Assembly (NCBI RefSeq): GCF_000971965.1
Contig: NZ_KQ040793.1
Span: 41,624 to 105,623 of the forward strand
Direction of reading: 5' to 3'
Source: Paenibacillus wulumuqiensis
GTDB taxonomy: Bacteria > Bacillota > Bacilli > Paenibacillales > Paenibacillaceae
Length of the DNA: 64,000 bases
Both the position numbers and the translations under genes were made by a program. Positions 17,859 to 25,533 of this stretch are shown here, one piece after another. The stretch's first letter is position 1; the number at the start of each line of letters is the position of its first letter. The notes under the pieces were generated by a model. That model was not told where the DNA came from, searched no databases, and saw only the letters and a program-made list of their open reading frames with translations.

Positions 17859-18872
17859 CTATGCTTCACCTCTGAGCGCTGCACGCACGCTGCTGATATC
17901 TGCGGGTGTCGTACGACAGCAGCCGCCGATCAGCCGGGCTCCCTGCTCATACCAATCGCGTGCCTGCTGTCCATAATCCTGTGTGCATGCAGATCCATGC
18001 CACGTCTTGGTCACGGGGTCATACTGTTCACCGGAATTCGGATAGACCAGAATCGGCTTGCTCGTCTGTGACCGCATGGTACGGATCAGCGATGGAATAT
18101 AGTCGAGAGCGGTACAGTTAATGCCTACGGCTGCCGCCTGCTCCTGCGTATCCAGCCAGGCTGCGCAATCTGCGGCACGTTCTCCGCTGCTGATATGTGC
18201 TCCGTCTCTTGCACTGAAGCTGAACCAGGCATACACACCGGGGAACTGCTGCAGCACAGTGATGATCGCTTTTGCTTCGATCAGGCAGGGAATGGTCTCG
18301 CAGGCCAGTACATCCGCACCGGCAGCGACGAGTTCCCGGATACGCGGCTCGTGAAATTGAACGAGCTGCTGTTCATTCAATCCATAGTCTCCGCGATATT
18401 CGGAGCCATCCGCCAGATAGGCACCATACGGACCGACAGAGGCAGCGACAAGCGGACGTGGACGATGTGGGGCTGCAGCGGGTTCGATATCCGGTTGATT
18501 CATGACGGACTGCTCCACTGTAGATCTATTGTTCAGATTGCCCGAGCCTGGATAGCTGGACCAGAATGCATCCCGCGCTTCCACCGCAATCTGTACCGAT
18601 CTGCGGATCAGTTCTCTCGCCTCCTGCTCACTCCATCCGCGCTGCACAAAGCCCGGAATTGTAGCCTGATAACTCGCCGTAATCGCGCAGTCCGCTCCTG
18701 CTTCAAAATACCGGTGATGCACCTGCCGGATCGCCTCCGGGTTATCCAGCAGCAGCCGTGCCGACCAGAGACTGTCATTGAGATCCGCACCACTGCGCTC
18801 CAGTTCGGTAGCCATTGCGCCGTCCAGGATCATAACCGGGTATTGTTCCAATATAGACTGAATCGGATTCAT
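17859..18872 (-). CDS. mmuM: Homocysteine S-methyltransferase
   Basis: A 337-residue zinc enzyme that methylates homocysteine to methionine using S-methylmethionine or S-adenosylmethionine. The zinc ligands are present: Cys253 in GINCTAL and Cys318-Cys319 in GGCCRTTP. The LDGAMATELERSGADLNDSLWSA opening is typical. Residues about 108-140 form a low-complexity Asn/Pro/His-rich insertion between helices that most MmuM proteins lack. GGGGT lies 6 bases before ATG at 18872, and a stronger AGGAGG sits 44-49 bases upstream inside a structured leader. With mmuP it forms an S-methylmethionine salvage operon. Confidence 0.93.
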   Translation of the reverse strand: MNPIQSILEQYPVMILDGAMATELERSGADLNDSLWSARLLLDNPEAIRQVHHRYFEAGADCAITASYQATIPGFVQRGWSEQEARELIRRSVQIAVEARDAFWSSYPGSGNLNNRSTVEQSVMNQPDIEPAAAPHRPRPLVAASVGPYGAYLADGSEYRGDYGLNEQQLVQFHEPRIRELVAAGADVLACETIPCLIEAKAIITVLQQFPGVYAWFSFSARDGAHISSGERAADCAAWLDTQEQAAAVGINCTALDYIPSLIRTMRSQTSKPILVYPNSGEQYDPVTKTWHGSACTQDYGQQARDWYEQGARLIGGCCRTTPADISSVRAALRGEA

Positions 18873-18919
18873 GCTTTACCCCTTTCATGCAATAAAGTTA
18901 ATGCTGTTAAAAGTTCCTC

Positions 18920-18995
18920 CTGACAGAAAATAACTGCACCCGGACCCGCCATCAGCGGAAAAAGTGCAGTCTGTCCATCCTGCCAGACATGTCAG
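18920..18995 (-). promoter_or_regulatory. Structured 5' leader of mmuM with alternative pairings
   Basis: Between the promoter and mmuM the minus-strand transcript can form CTGCAC/GTGCAG (18964-18969 with 18934-18939) and CCGC/GCGG helices. The 3' segment at 18920-18926 can pair either with 18990-18995 (CTGACA/TGTCAG) or with 18971-18975 (GACAG/CTGTC), and abuts an AGGAGG. It does not fit the S-box, SMK-box or T-box patterns I know. Confidence 0.45.
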
Positions 18996-19009
18996 CTTAT
19001 TGTGAACGT

Positions 19010-19038
19010 ATTTTAGATGATTCCTGTTCATTTGTAAA
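19010..19038 (-). promoter_or_regulatory. Sigma-A promoter of mmuM-mmuP
   Basis: On the minus strand TTTACA (19038-19033) and TAAAAT (19015-19010) are separated by exactly 17 bases. The predicted transcript begins about 130 bases before the mmuM start codon. Confidence 0.65.
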
Positions 19039-19046
19039 CCATATGT

Positions 19047-19078
19047 ACAAAAGACAGCCTGCATGATCGCTGGCTGTC
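19047..19078 (-). terminator. Terminator of the DoxX-nitroreductase operon
   Basis: GACAGCC pairs with GGCTGTC, followed by TTTTG on the minus strand, about 70 bases after the nitroreductase stop codon. Confidence 0.75.
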
Positions 19079-19149
19079 CGTTCTATTCGATATACTGTTT
19101 TATTTCAAATACATTGAGCCTTCATCCTGTAATGGCATCAGGCAGTCGC

Positions 19150-19776
19150 TCAAAAATGATCATAACTGACAAATTCGCCTACAGGCTTGCGGTAGCCTCT
19201 AATGCGCTGGCTGCCGGTATCTTCCCTGCCGATGGTAATCATCATCGCAGGTACATACCGCTCCGGAATATCCAGTATCTGCTGCACGGCAGCAGGATCA
19301 AAACCGATCATTGGACAGGTATCCCAGCCTTTGTCCTTGGCAGCCAGCATGAATGTCATCGCGGACAGGCTCGCATTACGAATCGCCTCGTCCCTTTTGA
19401 ATACTTCGCCCCGTTCGTCATAAAACTGCTGCACTGATGCTACCTGAATATCATATTCCTGCTGATTCAGAATACCAAGATGAAGCAGTCCTTCATTGAT
19501 CTGCGGGGCATTGTGATGGGCATCCATATGACCGAGTACGATCACAACTGCCGAAGCGGTCTGGACTTTGTACTGCTTGCCGGAAGCTTCATATATCTGC
19601 TGCTTGCGCTCTTCATCCTGAACGATCACATAGTGTGCATGCTGCAGATTAAAGGCAGATGGTGCATACTTGACCAGTTCAAAGATCTCCTCCAGCTCAT
19701 GGGATGAAATATCAACCTGGGGTAGAAATTTATTGGCGGATCTTCTCTGTTTGATAATGGATACCAGTTCACTCAT
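19150..19776 (-). CDS. Nitroreductase-family protein, MhqN/YodC-like
   Basis: A 208-residue FMN-dependent NAD(P)H oxidoreductase. The N-terminal RRSANKF block contacts FMN; KYAPSAFNLQHAHYVIV and the MTFMLAAKDKGWDTCPMIGFD segment are typical of the small Bacillus nitroreductases YdfN (MhqN) and YodC, which respond to quinones and catechols. It lies 65 bp downstream of a DoxX gene, and that pairing plus MhqR-like operators upstream mirrors the mhqNOP locus, although the MhqO dioxygenase is absent here. GAGAGGA lies about 12 bases before ATG. Confidence 0.88.
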   Translation of the reverse strand: MSELVSIIKQRRSANKFLPQVDISSHELEEIFELVKYAPSAFNLQHAHYVIVQDEERKQQIYEASGKQYKVQTASAVVIVLGHMDAHHNAPQINEGLLHLGILNQQEYDIQVASVQQFYDERGEVFKRDEAIRNASLSAMTFMLAAKDKGWDTCPMIGFDPAAVQQILDIPERYVPAMMITIGREDTGSQRIRGYRKPVGEFVSYDHF

Positions 19777-19841
19777 GCGATATCGTTCCTCTCATTTATC
19801 GGGTCGGGTAGATCGATTAAATCTGATCTGAATTGTTCAAA

Positions 19842-20237
19842 TTAGATCAGGGCATCCAGCGAGTAAGCACCTGCACCGGTCAGGGCGACACCGATCAGTA
19901 CGACGATCAGGATCAGGTTGAACTCGTAACCGCCTGCTGTATTCCAGAATCCATTGGGAGCATGCACTTTGACGATCGCCATCACCATGGTCAGCGAGAG
20001 CAGCACAGCGACGATTGGAGTGAACAGTCCTGCAGCAAATGCCAGACCGCCCAGCAGTTCCACCAGTCCGGCCGCTACCGCTGCTGCTACACCAGGCTTG
20101 ATTCCAAGTGATTCCATCCAGCCTCCGGTTCCTTTGGGACCGAATCCACCAAACCATCCAAACAGCTTCTGCGCTCCATGCGCTGCAAAAATAACACCAA
20201 TCACGACACGTATTAACAATAATCCCATACTCAACAT
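19842..20237 (-). CDS. DoxX-family membrane protein (MhqP/CatD-like)
   Basis: A 131-residue protein with four membrane helices of the DoxX family. The first helix LLLIRVVIGVIFAAHGAQKLFGWFGG and later LGGLAFAAGLFTPIVAVLLSLTM are characteristic. Family members in Bacillus (MhqP, CatD) are induced by quinones and thiol-reactive electrophiles and are thought to work with membrane redox enzymes. ATG at 20237 has GGGAGG 8 bases upstream; the in-frame extension to 20279 is unsupported. First gene of a two-gene operon with the nitroreductase. Confidence 0.9.
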   Translation of the reverse strand: MLSMGLLLIRVVIGVIFAAHGAQKLFGWFGGFGPKGTGGWMESLGIKPGVAAAVAAGLVELLGGLAFAAGLFTPIVAVLLSLTMVMAIVKVHAPNGFWNTAGGYEFNLILIVVLIGVALTGAGAYSLDALI

Positions 20238-20391
20238 TTTCTTTTCCTCCCGTATTTTAAGTTTATTTTTCAATAACAATCTGCGGATGCCTTTGATTGC
20301 AGGCTGATGACTGATAAGCAGATTGTTGTTTGTCTGTTTTGCATAAAAGAGCGATGTTCATTTTTTCCTTGCTCCATCGCTATTTCGATAG

Positions 20392-20409
20392 TATCTTTAA
20401 ATTAAGATA
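20392..20409. promoter_or_regulatory. Palindromic operator O1, MhqR-like
   Basis: TATCTTTAAATTAAGATA is an 18-bp inverted repeat. The ATCT...AGAT ends match the operator of the MarR-type quinone sensor MhqR as I remember it (ATCTcgAATtCgAGAT). Confidence 0.6.
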
Positions 20410-20493
20410 TTATCCCAAAAAAAATGTGCACTTTGATGTGCGTTGATATCGATTTCTTTATTGATGATTCCGTAGATCATCGTTCATCCTGTT

Positions 20494-20520
20494 CTACAGA
20501 AATTTTTGAAGTATAATCAT
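20494..20520 (-). CDS. Possible 8-codon leader ORF before the DoxX operon
   Basis: ATG at 20520 follows GGAGG with 8-base spacing, an excellent ribosome site, but the frame (MIILQKFL) stops after 8 codons. It sits between operators O2 and O1. It may be a leader peptide or the truncated start of a lost gene; there is no further support. Confidence 0.3.
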   Translation of the reverse strand: MIILQKFL

Positions 20521-20551
20521 CTGTATTTCCTCCATAATCTCCATTTGATAA

Positions 20552-20567
20552 ATCTTAATATTAAGAT
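20552..20567. promoter_or_regulatory. Perfect palindromic operator O2
   Basis: ATCTTAATATTAAGAT is a perfect 16-bp palindrome sharing ATCTTNAA.../AAGAT halves with O1. It begins 7 bases downstream of the -10 box at 20574-20579, so it covers the predicted transcription start: an ideal repressor site. Confidence 0.65.
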
Positions 20568-20573
20568 ATTTAT

Positions 20574-20602
20574 AATATAACGCCTCTTTTGATCAATTGC
20601 AA
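20574..20602 (-). promoter_or_regulatory. Sigma-A promoter of the DoxX-nitroreductase operon
   Basis: Minus-strand TTGCAA (20602-20597) and TATATT (20579-20574) with a 17-base spacer. The O2 palindrome lies immediately downstream. Confidence 0.6.
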
Positions 20603-20692
20603 GCTTTTTTATTGTTTATTTTACGTGTTTTTGTGCTTCTATGTTTATGCTCTTGTGTTTCCATTTTTAATCATTACCGATTGGGTTCCATA

Positions 20693-20770
20693 TAAAAAGC
20701 AGCCGTCAAGCCGGACAAATCACTCGGCGCGTTTAATCCGCCGACCGATTGCCTGACTTGCTGGCTGCTT
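20693..20770 (-). terminator. GH43 terminator
   Basis: A long imperfect hairpin: AAGCAGCC at its base pairs with GGCTGCTT, with inner CGGCG/CGCCG pairing. TTTTTAT follows on the minus strand. Confidence 0.8.
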
Positions 20771-20847
20771 TATTTTTACTTATTCCTTTATTCTTACTTA
20801 TCCATTGTTATAAAAGACTTACCTTTTGCAGATCTGCATCCCTCCTG

Positions 20848-22302
20848 TCAGTTCCCCATCAACCGCACTTCATGCAGGGTCGGTGTGTACCAGTTGTTCG
20901 GATTATTGTGCAGCACGGCATTAACCATATTGATCCGCACATAACGGGCAGTGAACGATACGGCATCCGAAGTGAATCCATAGGCTGTATTGTTCGTGCG
21001 GTCAATCGTCGTGTAATTGACACCATCATTGCTGTATTCGATTTTGTATTTGTAATAAGCTTCCGACCCCTTGTACAGGAACCAGGAAATATTGACCTCG
21101 CTGATCTTTTTGGATGTACCGAGATCGATCTGCCACCAGGCGGGCCATGCAGCAGAGCTTGCCGCCCAGGCAGACTGAGCATTGCCATCATTTGCATTGG
21201 AAGCAGGAGACGAACCGGCTGCCGAGATCGCTGTGGCTGGTTTGCCCTGTGCATAATTGGTCAGTACCGGCAGTGTAACTTGTCCGGAAGCGGCATCGAT
21301 ATTCCAGCTGCTGTACCAATTCAGGGAAGCGGTGCGGGCGCTGTCATTGAGCGTCAGGGGCAGCCAGATAAATTTGTGATCGCTCAGATTGAGTGGATTC
21401 CAGCGGTCGCCCATATAAATATAGCTGGTGCCCGAGCTGCCCGATATGGTCGCAATCGAATGAATCTGTGTCGCATAGGCGGATGGATCTCCGAATGGTG
21501 ACAACGCAGACCAGCTGCCTGTCATCGACGAAGACGTTGCGTAACTGCCCTGATTGGGATACCAGCCGGATGCCTGGGAAGTGAACAGATAGTAGGTACT
21601 TCCTTTCTTCACTACTGCCGGCGCTTCCCGGTAGGCGCCCTCGAATACCCAGCCGACAAAGGAAGACACATTCGTATACTCACTGTTCAGCTTGAAAATC
21701 GCCATGGAATTGTTGGCACCACCGTTATTCTGGCGGGAAGCAGTGATCAGATACGCCTGATTGTCCGTATCCACGAATACTGTCATATCCCGGGATTCAT
21801 AATCGAGCGGGCGGAAGCTTCCCAGATAGGTAAAGTCTCCATCCGGTGTATCACTGGTAGCGACAGCGACGCGGGCGAGTGAATAGTCACTGCCATTCTC
21901 GTAGTGCGCCCACATTACATATTTGCCGGTGGCTTTGTTATAAATGACTTTGGGGCGTTCAATTTTGCTGGAGGCGAGCTCGGCGGCGGAATTTTTGGTC
22001 AAGATGCTGCGTCCGAATGTCCAGTTTCTCAGATCGGTGGAGGTGTACACGTTGACCTTGTCGAATTTGCCACTGACAGCGTGCTCTCCATACCAGTAAT
22101 ATGTAGAACCGACTTTGAGAATATTGCCGCTGTTCGCCTGAATAGGATTGCCTGCGGTATCTTTCCAGTCGGTTCCGTTGGTGATCGTCGCATTGGCTGC
22201 TTCGGCATGCCGGTCTCCGGCTCCCCAGCCGGTCAGTATGAGCAGCAGACCCAGACCGGTGAGCAGCAGCTTGCACGGGAATAAACGGGTGATCTTTTCC
22301 AT
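20848..22302 (-). CDS. Secreted GH43 family glycosidase with C-terminal F5/8C (CBM32-like) domain
   Basis: A 484-residue exported polysaccharide hydrolase. A signal peptide ends near residue 36 (AEAAN). Residues about 45-340 form a five-bladed propeller of the GH43 type, with YYWYGEH, IERPKVIYN and YREAPAVVKKGSTYYLFTS; the pattern with Glu in these blades suggests the exo-beta-1,3-galactanase-like subgroup. Residues about 350-484 are a discoidin/F5/8C carbohydrate-binding module (NYAQGKPATAIS...YYKYKIEYSNDGVNYTTI...ARYVRINM). AGGAGG precedes ATG and a perfect cre site lies 68 bases upstream, so CcpA repression is likely. Subfamily and substrate are inferred from layout. Confidence 0.85.
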   Translation of the reverse strand: MEKITRLFPCKLLLTGLGLLLILTGWGAGDRHAEAANATITNGTDWKDTAGNPIQANSGNILKVGSTYYWYGEHAVSGKFDKVNVYTSTDLRNWTFGRSILTKNSAAELASSKIERPKVIYNKATGKYVMWAHYENGSDYSLARVAVATSDTPDGDFTYLGSFRPLDYESRDMTVFVDTDNQAYLITASRQNNGGANNSMAIFKLNSEYTNVSSFVGWVFEGAYREAPAVVKKGSTYYLFTSQASGWYPNQGSYATSSSMTGSWSALSPFGDPSAYATQIHSIATISGSSGTSYIYMGDRWNPLNLSDHKFIWLPLTLNDSARTASLNWYSSWNIDAASGQVTLPVLTNYAQGKPATAISAAGSSPASNANDGNAQSAWAASSAAWPAWWQIDLGTSKKISEVNISWFLYKGSEAYYKYKIEYSNDGVNYTTIDRTNNTAYGFTSDAVSFTARYVRINMVNAVLHNNPNNWYTPTLHEVRLMGN

Positions 22303-22369
22303 ACATTCATCCTCCTGCTTGGATAGTATAGACAGCTTTGGTGGAATACATGCTTATTCTATGAACTTT

Positions 22370-22383
22370 TGTAAACGCTTACA
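22370..22383 (-). promoter_or_regulatory. CcpA cre site upstream of GH43
   Basis: TGTAAACGCTTACA matches TGWAANCGNTNWCA fully and is almost perfectly palindromic. It lies 68 bases before the GH43 start codon, and 111 bases before the SDR pseudogene on the other side. Confidence 0.85.
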
Positions 22384-22493
22384 ATAATAGAATAGGGAAA
22401 TGATGCCCAATATAAAGGAAGAACTGCCTATGCTGGATCGCTGAATATTAGTTGGTCTTCCATCTGCTGCCCATGATCCGGGAGGGTTAGACG

Positions 22494-22915
22494 ATGAGCA
22501 TGAGTCATACCGATAGACGTATCGCACTGGTTACAGGGGCAAACAGTCCGCAGGATATGGGGACTGCGATCTGCCGCAAGCTGGCTTCAGAGGGTGTGGA
22601 TATCTTTCACCTACTGGAATGCGGATGCCGGGAGAGCTGGCGTATGCGGCGACCAAGGGTGCGATTTCCGCATTTACCAAGTCCCTCTCCCGTGAACTGG
22701 CTCCGCTGGGGATTACGGTAAATGCGGTCAATCCCGGACCGACCGATTCAACGTGGATGAATGATGAGATGCGCGAATATCTTTTGCCCTAATTTCCAAT
22801 GAGACGTATCGGTACACCCGAGGATGCTGCTTGAATGATCGCTTTTCTTGCCAGTGAAGAGGCGCAGTGGATCACCGGTCAGATTATTCATTCGGAAGGT
22901 AGATTTATCCGCTGA
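22494..22915 (+). pseudogene. Degraded short-chain dehydrogenase/reductase (FabG-like)
   Basis: The 5' part (from ATG 22494, ribosome site GGGAGGG) encodes the NAD(P) Rossmann start [30 protein letters not shown]. At about 22610 the frame shifts and roughly 90-110 residues of the middle are missing: the text resumes in another frame with [42 protein letters not shown], the catalytic YxxxK region. Stops follow in frame at about 22789 and 22834, yet the FabG-like tail (RRIGTPEDAA, then IAFLASEEAQWITGQIIHSEG) is readable to TGA at 22913-22915. A functional SDR is about 245-260 residues; this one cannot make a working enzyme. Confidence 0.9.
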
Positions 22916-22952
22916 TCCCACACAAGCTTCGCCGTTTGGCATCTTCACTTCT

Positions 22953-23873
22953 CTATATACCGACTCCAATTTCATCTCGCCAGCGAACGGCATGCGTGCG
23001 AGCCAGCTCCACAAAGGCAGTGAATGACGGCGACTGCCATTTTTTGAGATGGTAGACCATCTGGGTGCAGACGCGCTGATTGTCGTCATTCCACGCCAGC
23101 GCAGCCAGCTTGCCTTCTTCAAGCTCTCTGCGGACCGTCATCGTCGGCAGGAAGCTCAGACCCAGACCCGCCATCACACACTGCTTGATCGCTTCGATAC
23201 TCCAGAACTCCAGACTGGGATCTGTAAAGATACCATGCCGGTTCAAATGCTGCTCGAACAAGTTGCGGTACAGACAGCCTGTCTCCGTATGCAAAATGGT
23301 CTCCAGCCGCAGATGTTCCGGCAGCACCTGTGGCTGGAGCACGAGCGGATGATCCATCGGTGCGATCAGCGTCATGCGCTCCTCGACCAGTGTCTCCATA
23401 TGCAGATCCCGATCGTCCTCTTCCGGCAGCAGGGTGAACACAATATCCAACTCGCCTCGGCGCACCTGCTCCTTGAGCTCCGTGCAATTGCCCGGTCTGA
23501 GAATCATGCGTACATTCGGATAACGATTGCGGAATTCCCGAATAATGTCCGGCAGACGCGAGGCGGCGAGCGATTCTGGCGCACCGATATTCAGCGTTCC
23601 TCCCGGCTCATCCGACGAACGCACCACATCCCGCGCCATATCATGCATCCGGGCAATCTCCTGGGCATACGGCAGCAAGCGGCGTCCGGCATCGGTCAGC
23701 AGTATTTTCTTGTTAATCCGGTCAAATAGCGGCGTATTCAGCTCCTGCTCCAGTGCCTGAATCTGCGCGGTGATACTAGACTGTGCATAATCGAGCTTGT
23801 GCGCTGCCCGGGTGAAGCTGCCGGTCTCCACTACCGTCAGAAAAGTAAACAAATGTCTGGATTCCATTCCCAT
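22953..23873 (-). CDS. LysR-family transcriptional regulator
   Basis: A 306-residue LysR-type regulator. The N-terminal winged helix (residues about 3-62) has the standard FLTVVETGSFTRAAHKLDYAQSSITAQIQALEQELNTPLFDR helix-turn-helix. The remaining 230 residues are the two-lobed periplasmic-binding-like effector domain. It is divergent from the YjeH-like exporter gene across 133 bp that contain an ATCCATCG/CGATGGAT palindrome with a T-N11-A core. By the usual LysR rule it probably regulates that gene and itself; an amino acid or related metabolite would be the expected inducer. Two start codons (MGM) are two codons apart; the first is taken. Confidence 0.93.
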   Translation of the reverse strand: MGMESRHLFTFLTVVETGSFTRAAHKLDYAQSSITAQIQALEQELNTPLFDRINKKILLTDAGRRLLPYAQEIARMHDMARDVVRSSDEPGGTLNIGAPESLAASRLPDIIREFRNRYPNVRMILRPGNCTELKEQVRRGELDIVFTLLPEEDDRDLHMETLVEERMTLIAPMDHPLVLQPQVLPEHLRLETILHTETGCLYRNLFEQHLNRHGIFTDPSLEFWSIEAIKQCVMAGLGLSFLPTMTVRRELEEGKLAALAWNDDNQRVCTQMVYHLKKWQSPSFTAFVELARTHAVRWRDEIGVGI

Positions 23874-23904
23874 TCCACTCCTTCATCTGATCCGTTTTAT
23901 ACTG

Positions 23905-23927
23905 ATCCATCGGTATAAGCGATGGAT
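23905..23927. promoter_or_regulatory. Likely LysR-regulator binding site
   Basis: ATCCATCG-gtataag-CGATGGAT is a perfect 8-bp inverted repeat with a 7-base centre and contains the LysR T-N11-A signature. It lies between the divergent LysR and exporter genes. Confidence 0.7.
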
Positions 23928-24006
23928 GTCATTCATAACTTCCGTTTTTCCGATGGGACTATTATCTGCTAACCTGTAGAAAATTACAAGGAAAGCAGGA
24001 ACGCAT

Positions 24007-25326
24007 ATGTCATCTCTACCTGATCACACTCCTCCCTACACTGGTCATACAGCCGCGCAGCAGCCGGGACTACGGCATTCGATCGGCATGTCGCAGGCGG
24101 TCGCGCTGTATATCGGTGCTGTACTCGGCTCCGGCATACTGATCGCTCCCGGTCTGGCTGCACAAATGGCCGGCCCTTCTTCACTGATTGCCTGGGGCTT
24201 TATGACGCTGCTGATTCTGCCGATGGCGCTGTCCATGGGTCTGCTCTCTGCCCGCTTTCCGAATGCGGGCGGTGTATCGCATTTTGTGACGCTTGCCTTT
24301 GGTCCGCGTGCCGGGGCGCTGACAGGCTGGTTTTTCCTTATGTCCGTACCGATCGGCGCTCCTGTCGCTGCATTGACCGGGGCCGGTTATATGACAGCTG
24401 CGATGGGGTGGAGCGACTCCATTCGTATTCTGCTGGCTGCGCTGATTCTCGCTGCCGGGCTGGTCGCCAACTGGATCGGGATGCAGCTGGCAGGGCGCAT
24501 TCAGATCGCTGTTGTGCTCTCCATTATTGCCGTACTGACCTTTGCCATTGTAGCGGCCATGCCGCATATGCAGATGGTTCACTTTACCCCGTTTCTGCCG
24601 CATGGATGGCTGCCGGTCGGACAGTCTGCCGCGATGCTGTTCTGGTGCTTTATCGGCTGGGAAGCGGTGTCCCATATGTCTGAAGAATTCCGTAATCCGC
24701 AGCAGGCAGCAGTGCGGGGAATTATGATTGCTGCCGTGATAGTGGGCATTCTGTATTTTCTGACTGCCCTGGCGGCAGTTGGCACACAGAGCTATCTTCA
24801 TGGCGGCCCGGATACATCGCTCGTATGGATGATCAGCCTCACGCTCGGTCCATGGGGCGCCATACTCGCCGGACTCACCGGCCTGTTCATCTGTACAGCT
24901 ACCATTATTGCCTATGTCGGTGCTGCCTCTCGGGTCGCCTATGCACTGTCCCGGCAGGGTTATGCACCGCGCTGGATGAGCAAACTGTCACAGCGGTATA
25001 GGACACCGGCAGGTGGTCTGGCTTTTCTGACCGGATGCTTTGCCGTTGTAATGCTGCTGTACGGCAGTCATGTTCTCTCGCTGTCCGTGTTGATTCAGCT
25101 GCCAAATGCCGCTTTTATCCTGACCTATCTGGCAGGCTGTGCAGCAGGTATACGACTGCTGCGCGGATACCGGGCAGGCGTGGTGATCAGCTGGATTTCC
25201 TTTGCTTCAACAGCAGTAATTTTCCCTTTTTCCGGCTGGGCTATTATGTATCCGGTTGGGATAGCGGCTGTTTTCCTGCTGATTCTGTGGCTGCACGCTA
25301 AACGTGGAACAGCGCATATTTTTTGA
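24007..25326 (+). CDS. APC-superfamily amino acid transporter, YjeH-like exporter
   Basis: A 439-residue membrane protein with about 12 helices. The first helix has LYIGAVLGSGILIAPGLAA. The AGGVSHFVTLAFGPRAGALTGWFFL and AMLFWCFIGWEAVSHMSEEFRNPQ blocks closely parallel E. coli YjeH, an exporter of methionine and branched-chain amino acids. It is divergent from a LysR regulator, a common arrangement for amino acid exporters. The N-terminal 27 residues are Pro/Thr/His-rich and cytoplasmic. The direction of transport is inferred from the resemblance only. Confidence 0.8.
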   Translation: MSSLPDHTPPYTGHTAAQQPGLRHSIGMSQAVALYIGAVLGSGILIAPGLAAQMAGPSSLIAWGFMTLLILPMALSMGLLSARFPNAGGVSHFVTLAFGPRAGALTGWFFLMSVPIGAPVAALTGAGYMTAAMGWSDSIRILLAALILAAGLVANWIGMQLAGRIQIAVVLSIIAVLTFAIVAAMPHMQMVHFTPFLPHGWLPVGQSAAMLFWCFIGWEAVSHMSEEFRNPQQAAVRGIMIAAVIVGILYFLTALAAVGTQSYLHGGPDTSLVWMISLTLGPWGAILAGLTGLFICTATIIAYVGAASRVAYALSRQGYAPRWMSKLSQRYRTPAGGLAFLTGCFAVVMLLYGSHVLSLSVLIQLPNAAFILTYLAGCAAGIRLLRGYRAGVVISWISFASTAVIFPFSGWAIMYPVGIAAVFLLILWLHAKRGTAHIF

Positions 25327-25533
25327 AGACCTTTTTCATATACTTTTCACACATCTCTCCCACGGTTCTCACATAATCGACTGGTAAGATGAATTTAAAT
25401 CAGCAGTCAGTCATTCCGGAGCGAGCGCCTGACACCGACGGATACAGGACAGATACAGATCGTCCCCCGGACAGTATCTCTGCCCTCACTCCGGCTGACT
25501 GATTGCTTATATCCTACCAATGAGGTGACCCTG

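Larger units (their letters stand above)
20238..20847. other. 610-bp regulatory gap between the DoxX operon and GH43
   Basis: No gene of normal size. In minus-strand order it holds the GH43 terminator (20693-20770), a promoter (20574-20602), operator O2 (20552-20567), an 8-codon ORF with a strong ribosome site (20494-20520) and operator O1 (20392-20409). The stretch 20240-20600 is AT-rich. Confidence 0.6.

Noticed and set aside
18873..19046. S-box (SAM-I) riboswitch or methionine T-box before mmuM
   Set aside because: The conserved AAGAGAGG-type K-turn region of the S-box and the AGGGTGGNACCGCG T-box are both absent.
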